From the NCBI GenBank assembly GCA_900316445.1, contig ONCZ01000018.1, positions 1 to 64,000 on the forward strand: a stretch of 64,000 nucleotides of DNA. Direction: 5' to 3'. The translations under genes and the position numbers were made by a program. This document shows positions 17,751-27,143 of the stretch, one piece after another. The notes under the pieces are model-generated. The model worked only from the letters and a program-made list of their open reading frames with translations. It did no database searches and was not told where the DNA came from. The stretch comes from an uncultured Prevotellaceae bacterium. Its GTDB lineage: Bacteria > Bacteroidota > Bacteroidia > Bacteroidales > Bacteroidaceae. Every line of letters starts with the position of its first letter. Within the stretch, counting starts at the first letter, position 1.

Positions 17751-17761
17751 AAAAAGAAAAA

Positions 17762-18334
17762 ATGAATATAGCGATTTTTGTGTCGGGGAGCGGGACGAAC
17801 TGCGAGAACCTGATCAAGTATTTCAAGGACTCGGAGGTGGTGAACATCGCCCTCGTGGTCAGTAATAAGCCTGATGCCTTTGCCCTTGTGAGGGCAGAGC
17901 GGTTAGGGGTGCCGACGGCTGTGACACCCAAGGCCGAGCTGAACGATCCGGAGGTGATGATGCCGCTGCTCAGGAAGTACGACATTGGCTTCATCGTCCT
18001 GGCTGGATGGCTACCGCTGATACCGAACTTCCTCATCGATGCCTATCCGCATAAGATCATCAATATCCACCCTGCCCTGCTGCCGAAGTACGGTGGCAAG
18101 GGTATGTGGGGACACCATGTGCATGAGGCCGTGAAGGCTGCGGGAGAGACGGAGACGGGTATGACTGTACATTGGGTGACACCCGTCTGCGATGCGGGAG
18201 AGATCATCGCCCAGTACCGCATAGCCCTCTCACCCGACGATACGGTGGATGACATCGCGGAGAAAGAGCATCAACTCGAGATGGAATATTTCCCCAAAGT
18301 TGTAGAGGACATTATTAAAAACGCTGCGGATTAA
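17762..18334 (+). CDS. purN: Phosphoribosylglycinamide formyltransferase
   Basis: The 190-residue enzyme starts MNIAIFVSGSGTNCENLIKY, the folate-enzyme signature, and has NIHPALLPKYGGKGMWG with the catalytic Asn and His, and TVHWVTPVCDAGEII. It transfers a formyl group from 10-formyl-THF to GAR in purine synthesis. A TTG 15 bp upstream lies inside the repeat and is unlikely to be used. The last codons (IIKNAAD) are encoded by the left half of a terminator hairpin shared with lpdA, and the two stop codons overlap by 4 bp. Confidence 0.95.
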   Translation: MNIAIFVSGSGTNCENLIKYFKDSEVVNIALVVSNKPDAFALVRAERLGVPTAVTPKAELNDPEVMMPLLRKYDIGFIVLAGWLPLIPNFLIDAYPHKIINIHPALLPKYGGKGMWGHHVHEAVKAAGETETGMTVHWVTPVCDAGEIIAQYRIALSPDDTVDDIAEKEHQLEMEYFPKVVEDIIKNAAD

Positions 18335-18352
18335 TTTTCCGCAGCGTTTTTT
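18319..18352. terminator. Bidirectional terminator embedded in two coding ends
   Basis: AAAACGCTGCGGA pairs with TCCGCAGCGTTTT around a short AT-rich loop, with T runs on both sides. The stem overlaps the final codons of purN (plus) and lpdA (minus). Confidence 0.9.
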
Positions 18353-19608
18353 AGGATCTCAGAGAGGGTTGGATGGATATAGACCATGTCGGCGAGTTCG
18401 TGGAGAGTAGTATGCTTGCACATCAGGACAGAGACTTCCTGGACGATGTCGGCAGCATGGGCACCGTAGGCGTGACAGCCTAAGATCAAGCCGTTGTTCA
18501 GACCACCCCGCCCTTCGGGCACCCCTCCTGACTCAGGAGGGGAAACGAATAGTTTCAGCATTCCTTCGGTCGCATTCATGGCGAGGGCCTTGCCGTTGGC
18601 GCGCCAGAAGGACTTCTTGCAGACATATGGGATGCCCTGTTCCTTAAGTTGATCCTCCGTGGGGCCTACGCAGGCAGCCTCGGGTTCTGTGAAGATGGCA
18701 GCAGGCATGATGTCCAACCATTTACGATTTACAGATTTTCGATTTACGATTTGATTGACGACGTAGATCGCCTGGGCCTCTGCGGCGTGGGCAAGCATCT
18801 GTTTGCCATTGGCGTCGCCAATCGCAAAGACTTTGGGCTTTGTGATTACCTCAAAGTCATCATTGACGGGGATGGCGCCGTTAGGGGCGAGATCTACGCC
18901 TATCGCCTCAACTCCTAAGCCATCGGTACGAGGCTTGCGACCCGTGGCCATGAGGACGACATCGGCATCGAGATCGGCGATATCCTCTACAGCCGTCTTC
19001 ATCTTAAAGGTGATGCCCTGCTTCTCCAAATATTTGCGCAGACGTTTGGCAATGTCGCTATCGAGGGCTGGCAGACACTCCTTCAAATATTCGATGACCG
19101 TCACCTCAGAACCGAAACGATGGAAGACACTCGCAAACTCCATACCGATGACGCCGGCACCGATGATGGTGAGGCGCTTGGGCAGCGTGTCGAGTTGAAG
19201 GAGTCCTGTGGAATCAACCACACGGGGATCATCCTTACCCTTGATGGGCAACCATTTCGTCTCTGAACCGGTTGCGATGATGATAGGGACCTCCCCCAAC
19301 CCCTCCTGTAGGAGTGGAGTCGTGGCAAACGAAGCGTTCTCACGGATGAGCGTGATGTTGGGGTGCGAGAGGATACCCTCTACCCCAGCGCGGAGTTGAG
19401 GGACAACCTGAGCCATACGTTCACGGGCCTCTTCGAAAGTCTCGGAATGGACGTAAGTCTTCGTGGGGATACAGCCGACATTAAGACAGGTGCCTCCGAC
19501 GTCGGAGCCTTCGAAGATCGTGACCTTCAGGCCTTGCTTAGCGGCATATTCAGCAGCACGATACCCACCAGGGCCTGCGCCAATGATAATAAGATCAGTT
19601 GTTGTCAT
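18331..19608 (-). CDS. lpdA: Dihydrolipoyl dehydrogenase (E3 / L-protein)
   Basis: This flavoprotein re-oxidises lipoyl groups. The chosen start at 19608 gives [20 protein letters not shown] with the FAD-binding GAGPGG. The redox pair is C41 and C46 in [13 protein letters not shown], the second nucleotide fold has [14 protein letters not shown], and the C terminus has HPTLSE with the active-site His. It overlaps gcvPB by 14 bp at the end of the glycine-cleavage operon, so it probably serves that complex. Three short repeat-derived segments are inserted in frame, near residues 97-107, 283-297 and 355-371. The third adds about 14 residues between LFV and LILGCHAYG compared with usual E3 enzymes. 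Confidence 0.95.
   Translation of the reverse strand: MTTTDLIIIGAGPGGYRAAEYAAKQGLKVTIFEGSDVGGTCLNVGCIPTKTYVHSETFEEARERMAQVVPQLRAGVEGILSHPNITLIRENASFATTPLLQEGLGEVPIIIATGSETKWLPIKGKDDPRVVDSTGLLQLDTLPKRLTIIGAGVIGMEFASVFHRFGSEVTVIEYLKECLPALDSDIAKRLRKYLEKQGITFKMKTAVEDIADLDADVVLMATGRKPRTDGLGVEAIGVDLAPNGAIPVNDDFEVITKPKVFAIGDANGKQMLAHAAEAQAIYVVNQIVNRKSVNRKWLDIMPAAIFTEPEAACVGPTEDQLKEQGIPYVCKKSFWRANGKALAMNATEGMLKLFVSPPESGGVPEGRGGLNNGLILGCHAYGAHAADIVQEVSVLMCKHTTLHELADMVYIHPTLSEILKNAAEN
18496..18542. repeat. GACCACCCC-type element inside lpdA
   Basis: GTTCAGACCACCCC, a GCCC-TTCG-GGGC hairpin and CCCCTCCTGACTCAGGAGGGG follow one another. The flanks match the intergenic copies at 33067-33161, but here the element is translated as part of lpdA. 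Confidence 0.85.
18719..18759. repeat. ATTTACGATTTAC-type repeat inside lpdA
   Basis: Imperfect words (atttacgattt, acagatttt, cgatttacgattt) encode VNRKSVNRK on the minus strand. The same words are intergenic at 23908-23940. Confidence 0.75.
19288..19318. repeat. Second GACCACCCC-type element inside lpdA
   Basis: GACCTCCCCCAACCCCTCCT followed by GTAGGAGTGGA aligns with GACCACCCCTGACCCCTCCT at 33067-33104 (opposite strand). It encodes residues around LLQEGLGEV just before IIIATGSE. Confidence 0.65.
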
Positions 19609-21004
19609 TGAGCATTTGTTTATACGTTGTGACGGGATGCTTCGCGGCGAGGACATCATCAACACGACCGATAGGTGTCGTATGGGGAGCAGACTTCACC
19701 ATCTCCGGATCGGTCTTCGCCTCCTCGGCAATCTGACGCATCACAGCGATGAAACCGTCGAGCGTTTCCTTCGACTCGTTCTCCGTCGGTTCAATCATCA
19801 GCGACTCGTGGAAGAGCAAGGGGAAGTAGATGGTGGGCGCATGATAGCCGTAGTCGAGCAGACGCTTCGCCACATCCATCGTAGTGACTCCCGTTGACTT
19901 GTCCTTCAAGCCGTCGAACACGAACTCATGACAGCAGGTCGTGTCGATGGGTAACTCATAGACATCCTTCAGCGACTCCTTGATATAGTTCGCATTGAGC
20001 GTGGCTAACGGTCCCACCTCTTTAATATGCTCACGACCCAACGAGAGGATATAGGCGTAGGCCCGCATCATCACGGCGAAGTTGCCGTTGTAGGGCGACA
20101 CGTTGGGGAAGAACTCCTGCAATCCCTCACGCACACCGACAGGACCGCTGCCGGGACCACCACCGCCATGAGGCGTAGAGAAGGTCTTATGGAGGTTGAT
20201 GTGCATCACGTCGAAGCCCATATCACCAGGACGACAGGCACCGAGCATGGGGTTCAGGTTCGCGCCGTCGTAGTACATCAGACCGCCACTGTCGTGGATG
20301 AGTTCCGCAATCTCAGGGATGCTCGTCTCGAAGAGGCCGAGAGTATTGGGATTGGTCATCATCATGGCGGCAATCTCATTTCCCTGCTCAGCGACGATGC
20401 GCTTCAGGTCATCGACATCGACCGTACCGTCTGCCTTCGACTTCACCTCGATGATCTCCAGTCCGCAGACAGCTGCCGAAGCGGGGTTCGTGCCGTGGGC
20501 AGAGTCGGGCACAATCACTTTCTTGCGCTGCAGGTCGTCGTGTGAGCGGTGATAGTTGTCAATGGTCATCAGACCCGTCAGCTCCCCGTGGGCTCCGGCA
20601 TAGGGCTTAAAGGTAAAGTGATCCAGTCCCGTGAGGGCACAGAGCGACTTCTCCAAGAGGATTACCAGCGCCCTGGCACCCACCACCGTATGTTCCGGCT
20701 GCAAGGGGTGCAGGTTCTGGAACTGCGGCAGGGCAGCCATCTCCTCGTTGATCTTCGGATTGTACTTCATCGTACAGGAGCCGAGGGGATAGAAGCCCGT
20801 ATCGACACCGAAATTATTATTAGAGAGGTTCGTGTAGTGTCGCACCACCGTCAGTTCATCGCACTCTGGCAGCGCTGCATCTTCGGCACGGCACAACTCC
20901 TGTGGAATCTCGTAATCGCCAAAGTTATTTCTTGGCAGACTATATCCTCTGCGGCCTTCCTTTGAGAGTTCAAAGATCAAGTTTCCGTATAATCGATTGT
21001 TCAT
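19595..21004 (-). CDS. gcvPB: Glycine dehydrogenase (decarboxylating) subunit 2
   Basis: The 469-residue protein is the PLP-binding half of a split P-protein. The PLP lysine lies in [19 protein letters not shown], and [18 protein letters not shown] near the N terminus is diagnostic. With GcvPA it decarboxylates glycine and transfers aminomethyl to the lipoyl arm of GcvH. It overlaps gcvPA by 4 bp (ATGA) and lpdA by 14 bp, consistent with translational coupling. Length and motifs are normal. Confidence 0.96.
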   Translation of the reverse strand: MNNRLYGNLIFELSKEGRRGYSLPRNNFGDYEIPQELCRAEDAALPECDELTVVRHYTNLSNNNFGVDTGFYPLGSCTMKYNPKINEEMAALPQFQNLHPLQPEHTVVGARALVILLEKSLCALTGLDHFTFKPYAGAHGELTGLMTIDNYHRSHDDLQRKKVIVPDSAHGTNPASAAVCGLEIIEVKSKADGTVDVDDLKRIVAEQGNEIAAMMMTNPNTLGLFETSIPEIAELIHDSGGLMYYDGANLNPMLGACRPGDMGFDVMHINLHKTFSTPHGGGGPGSGPVGVREGLQEFFPNVSPYNGNFAVMMRAYAYILSLGREHIKEVGPLATLNANYIKESLKDVYELPIDTTCCHEFVFDGLKDKSTGVTTMDVAKRLLDYGYHAPTIYFPLLFHESLMIEPTENESKETLDGFIAVMRQIAEEAKTDPEMVKSAPHTTPIGRVDDVLAAKHPVTTYKQMLNDNN

Positions 21005-22314
21005 AGGGCAGCTATCTTTACGAGGTTATCAATTTCTTCCTTGGTGCGCTTCTCAGTGACGGCAAAGAGGAATCCCTCTTCAAACCGCAGACCTCCCATA
21101 ATGCCAGCCTCGATGAAGCGCTGGTAGAGGGTGTTGGTGTCACCATCGTACTTCACATAGAACTCATTGAAGAAGGGCTTGTCATGTCCGAGTGAGAAAC
21201 GACCCGTCTTCAACAGTTCGTCGCAAAGATAATGGGCTCCGGCGTAGGACAGTTGGGCAGCCTCTTTCAGGCCCTGCTTACCCATCAGCGACATATAGAC
21301 CGTCACCCAAAGCGCCATCAGACTCTGATTGCTACAGATATTGGACGTGGCTTTCTGACGGCGGATATGCTGTTCGCGGGCCTGGAGGGTGAGCACAAAG
21401 GCACGCTGGTCGCGATTATCCTTCGTCATACCGACGATACGGCCCGGCATCTTGCGGATGAGTTTCTCCGTACAGCACATATAGCCCACGTACGGGCCAC
21501 CGAACTGCATAGGAATGCCCAAAGACTGGCCATCGCCCACAGCAATGTCAGCCCCCCACTCGCTCGGAGTCTTCAACACGGCGAGGTCTGCAGCCACGCT
21601 GTCCATAATGAAGAGGGCCTTGCTGTCGTGACAGGCATCGGCAAAGCCCGTGTAGTCCTCCACGATGCCATAGACATTCGGCTGCTGCACGATGACACCA
21701 GCCACGCCACCCTCAGCGAGACGAGCCTTCACATCGTCGAGACTCGTAACACCATCCTTGACGGGCAGCACTTCGATTTCTATACCCTGATGCAGGGCAT
21801 AGGTCTTCAGCACATCAAAGGTCAAGGGGTTCAGACAGCCCGACACCAATATCTTATTCATTTTCTTGCCTGCAGCCACAGCCATCATCATCGCCTCAGC
21901 ACAAGCCGTCGTACCGTCGTACATCGAGGCATTGGAGACATCCATACCCGTCAGTTCGGCCATCATGCTCTGGAACTCGAAGATATAATGCAACGTGCCC
22001 TGGGAGATCTCGGCCTGATACGGTGTATAGGAGGTCAGGAACTCCGAGCGCTGCAACAGACTGGGAATGACGGAGGGGGTATAGTGGTCATAGACACCCA
22101 TACCAGCAAAGCAGGTCAGTTGTTTGTTCTCCTCTCCGAGTTTCTCGAAGAGTTGTCTGACCTCCATCTCGCTGGCGGCCCTCGGCAACTCATAGTCGCC
22201 CTTGAAGCGGATGCTCTCAGGTATCTGGGCATAGAGTCCGTCGAGACTCTCTACCCCCACCTTCGCCAGCATCGCCTGCAGGTTATCACTTGTATGCGGA
22301 AAATACTTATACAT
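21001..22314 (-). CDS. gcvPA: Glycine dehydrogenase (decarboxylating) subunit 1
   Basis: The 437-residue subunit pairs with GcvPB to form the P-protein. The start at 22314 ([16 protein letters not shown]) is preferred over an upstream GTG that lies at the edge of an inverted repeat. Characteristic segments include [19 protein letters not shown] and [19 protein letters not shown]. It follows gcvH across 109 bp occupied by the hairpin element at 22328-22417 and overlaps gcvPB by 4 bp. Confidence 0.95.
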   Translation of the reverse strand: MYKYFPHTSDNLQAMLAKVGVESLDGLYAQIPESIRFKGDYELPRAASEMEVRQLFEKLGEENKQLTCFAGMGVYDHYTPSVIPSLLQRSEFLTSYTPYQAEISQGTLHYIFEFQSMMAELTGMDVSNASMYDGTTACAEAMMMAVAAGKKMNKILVSGCLNPLTFDVLKTYALHQGIEIEVLPVKDGVTSLDDVKARLAEGGVAGVIVQQPNVYGIVEDYTGFADACHDSKALFIMDSVAADLAVLKTPSEWGADIAVGDGQSLGIPMQFGGPYVGYMCCTEKLIRKMPGRIVGMTKDNRDQRAFVLTLQAREQHIRRQKATSNICSNQSLMALWVTVYMSLMGKQGLKEAAQLSYAGAHYLCDELLKTGRFSLGHDKPFFNEFYVKYDGDTNTLYQRFIEAGIMGGLRFEEGFLFAVTEKRTKEEIDNLVKIAAL

Positions 22315-22327
22315 AAATCTTTCTTTT

Positions 22328-22417
22328 GGCACGGATTACACGGCTCTCTTATGAGAGACACTGCTTTTCTACGCGCAGCAGCCGCGTCTTTATTTATAAA
22401 GCCGTGTAATCCGTGCC
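22328..22417. repeat. GGCACGGATTACACGG inverted repeat with internal hairpins
   Basis: Perfect 18-bp arms (22328-22345 GGCACGGATTACACGGCT and its complement at 22400-22417) enclose two smaller stems, CTCTC-TTAT-GAGAG and ACGCG-CAGCAGC-CGCGT. The fold would be a three-way junction in the gcvH-gcvPA intergenic RNA. Confidence 0.85.
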
Positions 22418-22423
22418 TAATTA

Positions 22424-22804
22424 TTACTTATTGCAAAAAGCCTCGTAGGCCTTGGCATCCATGAGATTGTCGAGGTCGGACTTGTCGGAGAGTTCCACTT
22501 TGATGATCCAGTTCTCATAGGCATCCTGATTGATCAGCTCGGGCTGGTCCTCAAGAGCCTCGTTGATCTCAACAACCTTTCCGCTGACGGGCGAGATCAG
22601 GTCGGAGGCAGCCTTGACGCTCTCCACGGCACCAAACTCCTCACCAGCTTCCACCTCATCATCCACCTCGGGCATATCGACATACACCACATTGCCTAAT
22701 GCGTTCTGGGCATAGTCTGTGATACCCACGAAACCAAAGTCACCTTCTACTCTTACAAATTCGTGCGACTCCGAGTAGTAGAGTCCTTCAATTACTTTAC
22801 TCAT
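22424..22804 (-). CDS. gcvH: Glycine cleavage system H protein
   Basis: The 126-residue lipoyl carrier has its modified lysine at K64 in GAVESVKAASDLISP. It shuttles the aminomethyl group between P-, T- and L-proteins. It overlaps gcvT by 4 bp (ATGA). lplA in the same operon could attach the lipoyl group. Confidence 0.96.
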   Translation of the reverse strand: MSKVIEGLYYSESHEFVRVEGDFGFVGITDYAQNALGNVVYVDMPEVDDEVEAGEEFGAVESVKAASDLISPVSGKVVEINEALEDQPELINQDAYENWIIKVELSDKSDLDNLMDAKAYEAFCNK

Positions 22805-23907
22805 TTTTTATAACTTTTATTGTAGAATTGCTTTTTTACGACCTTGCCAGGGAAGACCTTCTTGCGGATCTGAATCTGCAACTCGGTGTCGAGTTTGGCG
22901 TAGGCAGCATCGACGAGAGCCATACAGACACTCTTGTCCGAGGACAGGGTGTGATAGCCCGTGGTGACCTCGCCGATGGGTTCGCCAGCCATATTTAGGA
23001 CGGTATAGCCGTGACGGGGGATGGCCTTGTCTGCAAGTTCGATGCCCACGAGTTTCTTGGCCGTGCCCTCGGCCTTCTGTCTGGCGAGAGCCTCCTTGCC
23101 AATAAACTCAGCCTTGTCGAGTTTTACGAACATGCCCAGTCCTGCCATGATGGGCGAAATTTCTTCCGACAGCTCGTCGCCATAGAGCGGCAGGCCTACC
23201 TCGAAACGGAGGGTATCACGACAGCCGAGTCCACAAGCCTGGACACCTGCGGCAATCAGTTTGTCCCAGCACTCACGGATATAGTCGTGCGAGGCATATA
23301 TCTCGAAGCCGTCCTCACCGGTATAACCCGTTCGAGAAATAATGACATCATCTTGTATCATCTTGCAAGTGTAGAACACCATCTCTTTACACGGAATCCC
23401 CAGCACCGTCTCGACGACATGCTCCGACTCTGGCCCCTGCACGGCAATCTGACCATAGAAGTCCGACCGGTTCTGCAAGTCGATATCAAAACCTTCGGCC
23501 TGCTGTTGCATCCATGCCCAATCCTTGTCGGTGTTGGCAGCATTGATCACGAGGAAGAAGTCGTTCTCGCCCATCTTATAAACGAGCAGGTCGTCGACCG
23601 TTCCACCGTTCTCGTAGCACATCATACCGTAATAGATCTTCCCCACGGGTGCATTAGCAATGTCGTTGGTGAAGATATGCTGCACGTAGCGCTCAGCATC
23701 CTTGCCCTTCACCGTCACCTCTCCCATGTGGGATACATCGAAGAGGCCCACATGCTCTCTGACTGCATAATGCTCCTGGGCAATACCCACATACTGAATG
23801 GGCATCTCGAAGCCACCGAAGGGCGACATCAGGGCACCCAGCGAAACATGTTTGTCATACAAGCAGGTTCGTTTGTCTTTTTTTCCTAATTCTTGTTTAA
23901 TACTCAT
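22801..23907 (-). CDS. gcvT: Aminomethyltransferase (T-protein)
   Basis: The 368-residue enzyme moves the methylene unit from the H-protein to tetrahydrofolate and releases ammonia. Typical segments are FGGFEMPIQYVGIAQEHYAV, LFDVSHMGEVTVKGKDA, SRTGYTGEDGFEIY and GLGCRDTLRFEVGLPLYGDE. It sits second in the operon after lplA, separated by an ATTTACG/TTTCACC repeat. Confidence 0.96.
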   Translation of the reverse strand: MSIKQELGKKDKRTCLYDKHVSLGALMSPFGGFEMPIQYVGIAQEHYAVREHVGLFDVSHMGEVTVKGKDAERYVQHIFTNDIANAPVGKIYYGMMCYENGGTVDDLLVYKMGENDFFLVINAANTDKDWAWMQQQAEGFDIDLQNRSDFYGQIAVQGPESEHVVETVLGIPCKEMVFYTCKMIQDDVIISRTGYTGEDGFEIYASHDYIRECWDKLIAAGVQACGLGCRDTLRFEVGLPLYGDELSEEISPIMAGLGMFVKLDKAEFIGKEALARQKAEGTAKKLVGIELADKAIPRHGYTVLNMAGEPIGEVTTGYHTLSSDKSVCMALVDAAYAKLDTELQIQIRKKVFPGKVVKKQFYNKSYKK

Positions 23908-23964
23908 AGATTTATTTACGATTTACGAATTTACGATTTACAATTTATTTCACCTTTTCACCTA
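23908..23964. repeat. ATTTACG and TTTTCACC repeats between lplA and gcvT
   Basis: Words atttacgatttacg, aatttacgatttac and ttcaccttttcacc lie in a row. The TTTCACC part overlaps the lplA stop region. The ATTTACG words also occur in frame in lpdA. Confidence 0.7.
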
Positions 23965-24625
23965 TTATACATATTTCCTTCTCCGTCAGAATCCTCTCTC
24001 CATGGCAGAGAGTTTCCCGAATGAGCGTCTTTACCTCGTCGAGGCTCAGCGACGTATAGTCTTTTAATAAGGTGATGCGCTGGCGCACACTCTGGATACC
24101 TTTCTTCTCTAACTTCTCCGGACCGGGGGTGATGGCGTTGAGCATATGCTCCATATTCGTGTCGTAGAGCATAGTCGAATGCACGATGCAACCCTTCGCG
24201 GTCCTCCTGCAGGCCGTACCACAGAGTTTCCTCTCGCCGATCATAATATCGTTATGAGTGGTGCCGGTCGCCTCGATGCCCATCTTCCTGAGCACCAGCA
24301 GCACCATCGTCACGAAACGGTTGAAGGCAAAGCCCACATTTTCTTCTCTCGTCACATACGACAGCATCAGATTGTCCTGATCGGCATACACGCAGCCGCC
24401 TCCGCTCTTCCGCTGATACACCTGGATGCCGTGCTCACGACAGTAGTCCAGGTTCACCTCATTCTCCACCACCTGATTACGGCCATAGATCACGCTGGGT
24501 TCCACCTGCCACATGAACAGGTAGTCCTCGTCGTCACCCTCCATGTGCTGAGCCAAATAGTCCTCCGTCGCCAAGTAAAACGACAGCGGACGAAATGGTT
24601 CCTCTGGCAGACTTACGTATTTCAT
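23945..24625 (-). CDS. lplA: Lipoate-protein ligase A
   Basis: The 226-residue protein has the biotin/lipoate ligase fold, with the lipoyl-AMP loop QRKSGGGCVYADQDNLM and NDIMIGERKLCGTACRRT containing the catalytic lysine. It activates free lipoate with ATP and attaches it to lipoyl domains. It is the first gene of the glycine-cleavage operon. Its -7 box ends only a few bases before the ATG, so the mRNA is probably leaderless. The last residues (EKVK) come from a TTTCACC-type repeat. Confidence 0.93.
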   Translation of the reverse strand: MKYVSLPEEPFRPLSFYLATEDYLAQHMEGDDEDYLFMWQVEPSVIYGRNQVVENEVNLDYCREHGIQVYQRKSGGGCVYADQDNLMLSYVTREENVGFAFNRFVTMVLLVLRKMGIEATGTTHNDIMIGERKLCGTACRRTAKGCIVHSTMLYDTNMEHMLNAITPGPEKLEKKGIQSVRQRITLLKDYTSLSLDEVKTLIRETLCHGERILTEKEICIIGEKVK

Positions 24626-24628
24626 GGT

Positions 24629-24637
24629 GCAAATTTA
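24629..24637 (-). promoter_or_regulatory. Promoter -7 box of the glycine-cleavage operon
   Basis: TAAATTTGC on the minus strand is followed by ACC and the lplA ATG. Transcription would begin at or next to the start codon. Confidence 0.65.
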
Positions 24638-24712
24638 TTACTTTTTTATGTAATATCCAATCTGCAAATGTTAATCTTCCATAAGAAACTAAACTTCTAT
24701 TTTACTTTTGGG

Positions 24713-24720
24713 CTTCAATG
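24713..24720 (+). promoter_or_regulatory. Promoter -7 box for the esterase
   Basis: TACTTTTG, 70 bp before the ATG at 24790. The divergent lplA promoter is about 80 bp away. Confidence 0.5.
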
Positions 24721-24750
24721 GTGTCAAAGAATGTAGAAGTGTAAAAGTAA

Positions 24751-26070
<1,320 letters not shown>

Positions 26071-26077
26071 AGCAACG

Positions 26078-26108
26078 ACCCCCGCCAGACCGGCGGGGGT
26101 TATTGTTA
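26078..26108. terminator. Terminator after the esterase
   Basis: CCCCCGCC-AGAC-CGGCGGGGG is followed by TTATTGTT. It overlaps the end of the convergent panE frame, so it may serve both genes. Confidence 0.8.
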
Positions 26109-27011
26109 TACCGATAAAAAGCGGAGCTCGGCCTCAAGCATCTCAAGCTTGTGCATGCGATAGCCGGCAGCACGGGCGATCTCGATGGGACGAGTGTAGA
26201 GATAATGGATCTCCATCGGACGATAGAAGTCGAAGTCGAGCTTCATCGAGGGGCTGTAGGGCGTCATCTCGTCCGTCATCTGAATCATCTTCTCCACAAA
26301 GGCCTCGTCTACGCCGCTGATGCCCAGGGCACGTGAGGCCTCGACCACCTCCATCATCAGGTCGCGGATGAGCTGGCGAGTGGAAGGATTCTTCAGCAAC
26401 AGGTCTGTACGGGTGTTCAGGGCAACGGTCATACCATTGAACGGCATGTTCCAGACGGCCTTCTTCCATCGGGCCTCGTCATAAGGAACTGAGGCAGCAG
26501 GAATGCCTGCATCTGTAAAATCTTTTAGGATGTTTTCAAAGGTCACTTCATCCTTACAGGAGTAGTTGGCCAGATTGATGCTGCAATAACATTGATGATT
26601 CACGCGGCCGGGCTCCGTCTTGGCAGAGCAGATGAAGGTCAGTCCTCCTATCAGCGGTACGTCTGGGAACATCTGCTGTACATCGGCCTCCACGCCAATG
26701 CCATTCTGGATGAGCACTACGACGGTATGTTCATGAAGCAACGGCGGCAGAAGTTCTGGGAGCAGATGATTGTTGGTTGTTTTCAATCCGACAATCACCA
26801 CATCGCACTTCGGCATATCCGTCGAATGCTGATATACATTGACCTAATCGAGATGGAACGAACCGTCGCAGGAATCCACCTGCATGCCACGCTCCTTGAC
26901 AAACTCATAATCACTATGCAACAGAAAGTGTACCTCCTGTCCGCTATGCGCCAGCTTGCAGCCGTAATAGCCGCCGATGGCTCCCACTCCAATGACTCCG
27001 TAAAGCAACAT
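26106..27011 (-). pseudogene. panE: 2-Dehydropantoate 2-reductase with in-frame TAG
   Basis: From the ATG at 27011 the reading frame encodes MLLYGVIGVGAIGGYYGCKL, the NADP-binding start of PanE. It meets a TAG at codon 56 (26844-26846) and then continues in the same frame for 246 residues with KKAVWNMPFNGMTVALN and other PanE features. Only one base separates TAG from CAG, AAG or GAG. An internal ATG at 26816 would give a protein without the dinucleotide-binding loop, likely inactive. The enzyme makes pantoate for coenzyme A. This could be a strain-specific nonsense mutation, a sequencing error or, less likely, read-through. Confidence 0.85.
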
Positions 27012-27048
27012 ACTTTATTACGATTTACTGATTGACGATTGACATTTT
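27012..27048. repeat. Short ATTTACTG/ATTGACG repeat upstream of panE
   Basis: Words acgatttac, tgattgacg and attgacatt are variants of the ATTTACG family and fill most of the panE leader. Confidence 0.45.
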
Positions 27049-27062
27049 TTTGCTTTCGCGCT

Positions 27063-27071
27063 GCAAAAGTA
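27063..27071 (-). promoter_or_regulatory. Promoter -7 box for panE
   Basis: TACTTTTGC on the minus strand, 52 bp before the panE ATG and back to back with the dxs promoter. Confidence 0.65.
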
Positions 27072-27114
27072 GTCTTTTTTTCCTAAAAAAAGATACTATA
27101 TCTAAAAAATGTTG

Positions 27115-27123
27115 TATCTTTGC
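27115..27123 (+). promoter_or_regulatory. Promoter -7 box for dxs
   Basis: TATCTTTGC, 21 bp before the GTG at 27144. It rules out the TTG inside the box as a start codon. Confidence 0.7.
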
Positions 27124-27143
27124 AGCAAAATAACTTAATCAAA

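Noticed and set aside
17747-17761. Upstream TTG start for purN
   Set aside because: It falls in the right arm of a dispersed repeat. The ATG at 17762 begins the conserved MNIAIFVSGSGTN.
26795-26992. 65-residue minus-strand frame upstream of panE
   Set aside because: It is a shadow in another frame of the true panE N terminus, which encodes the NADP-binding loop up to the TAG.
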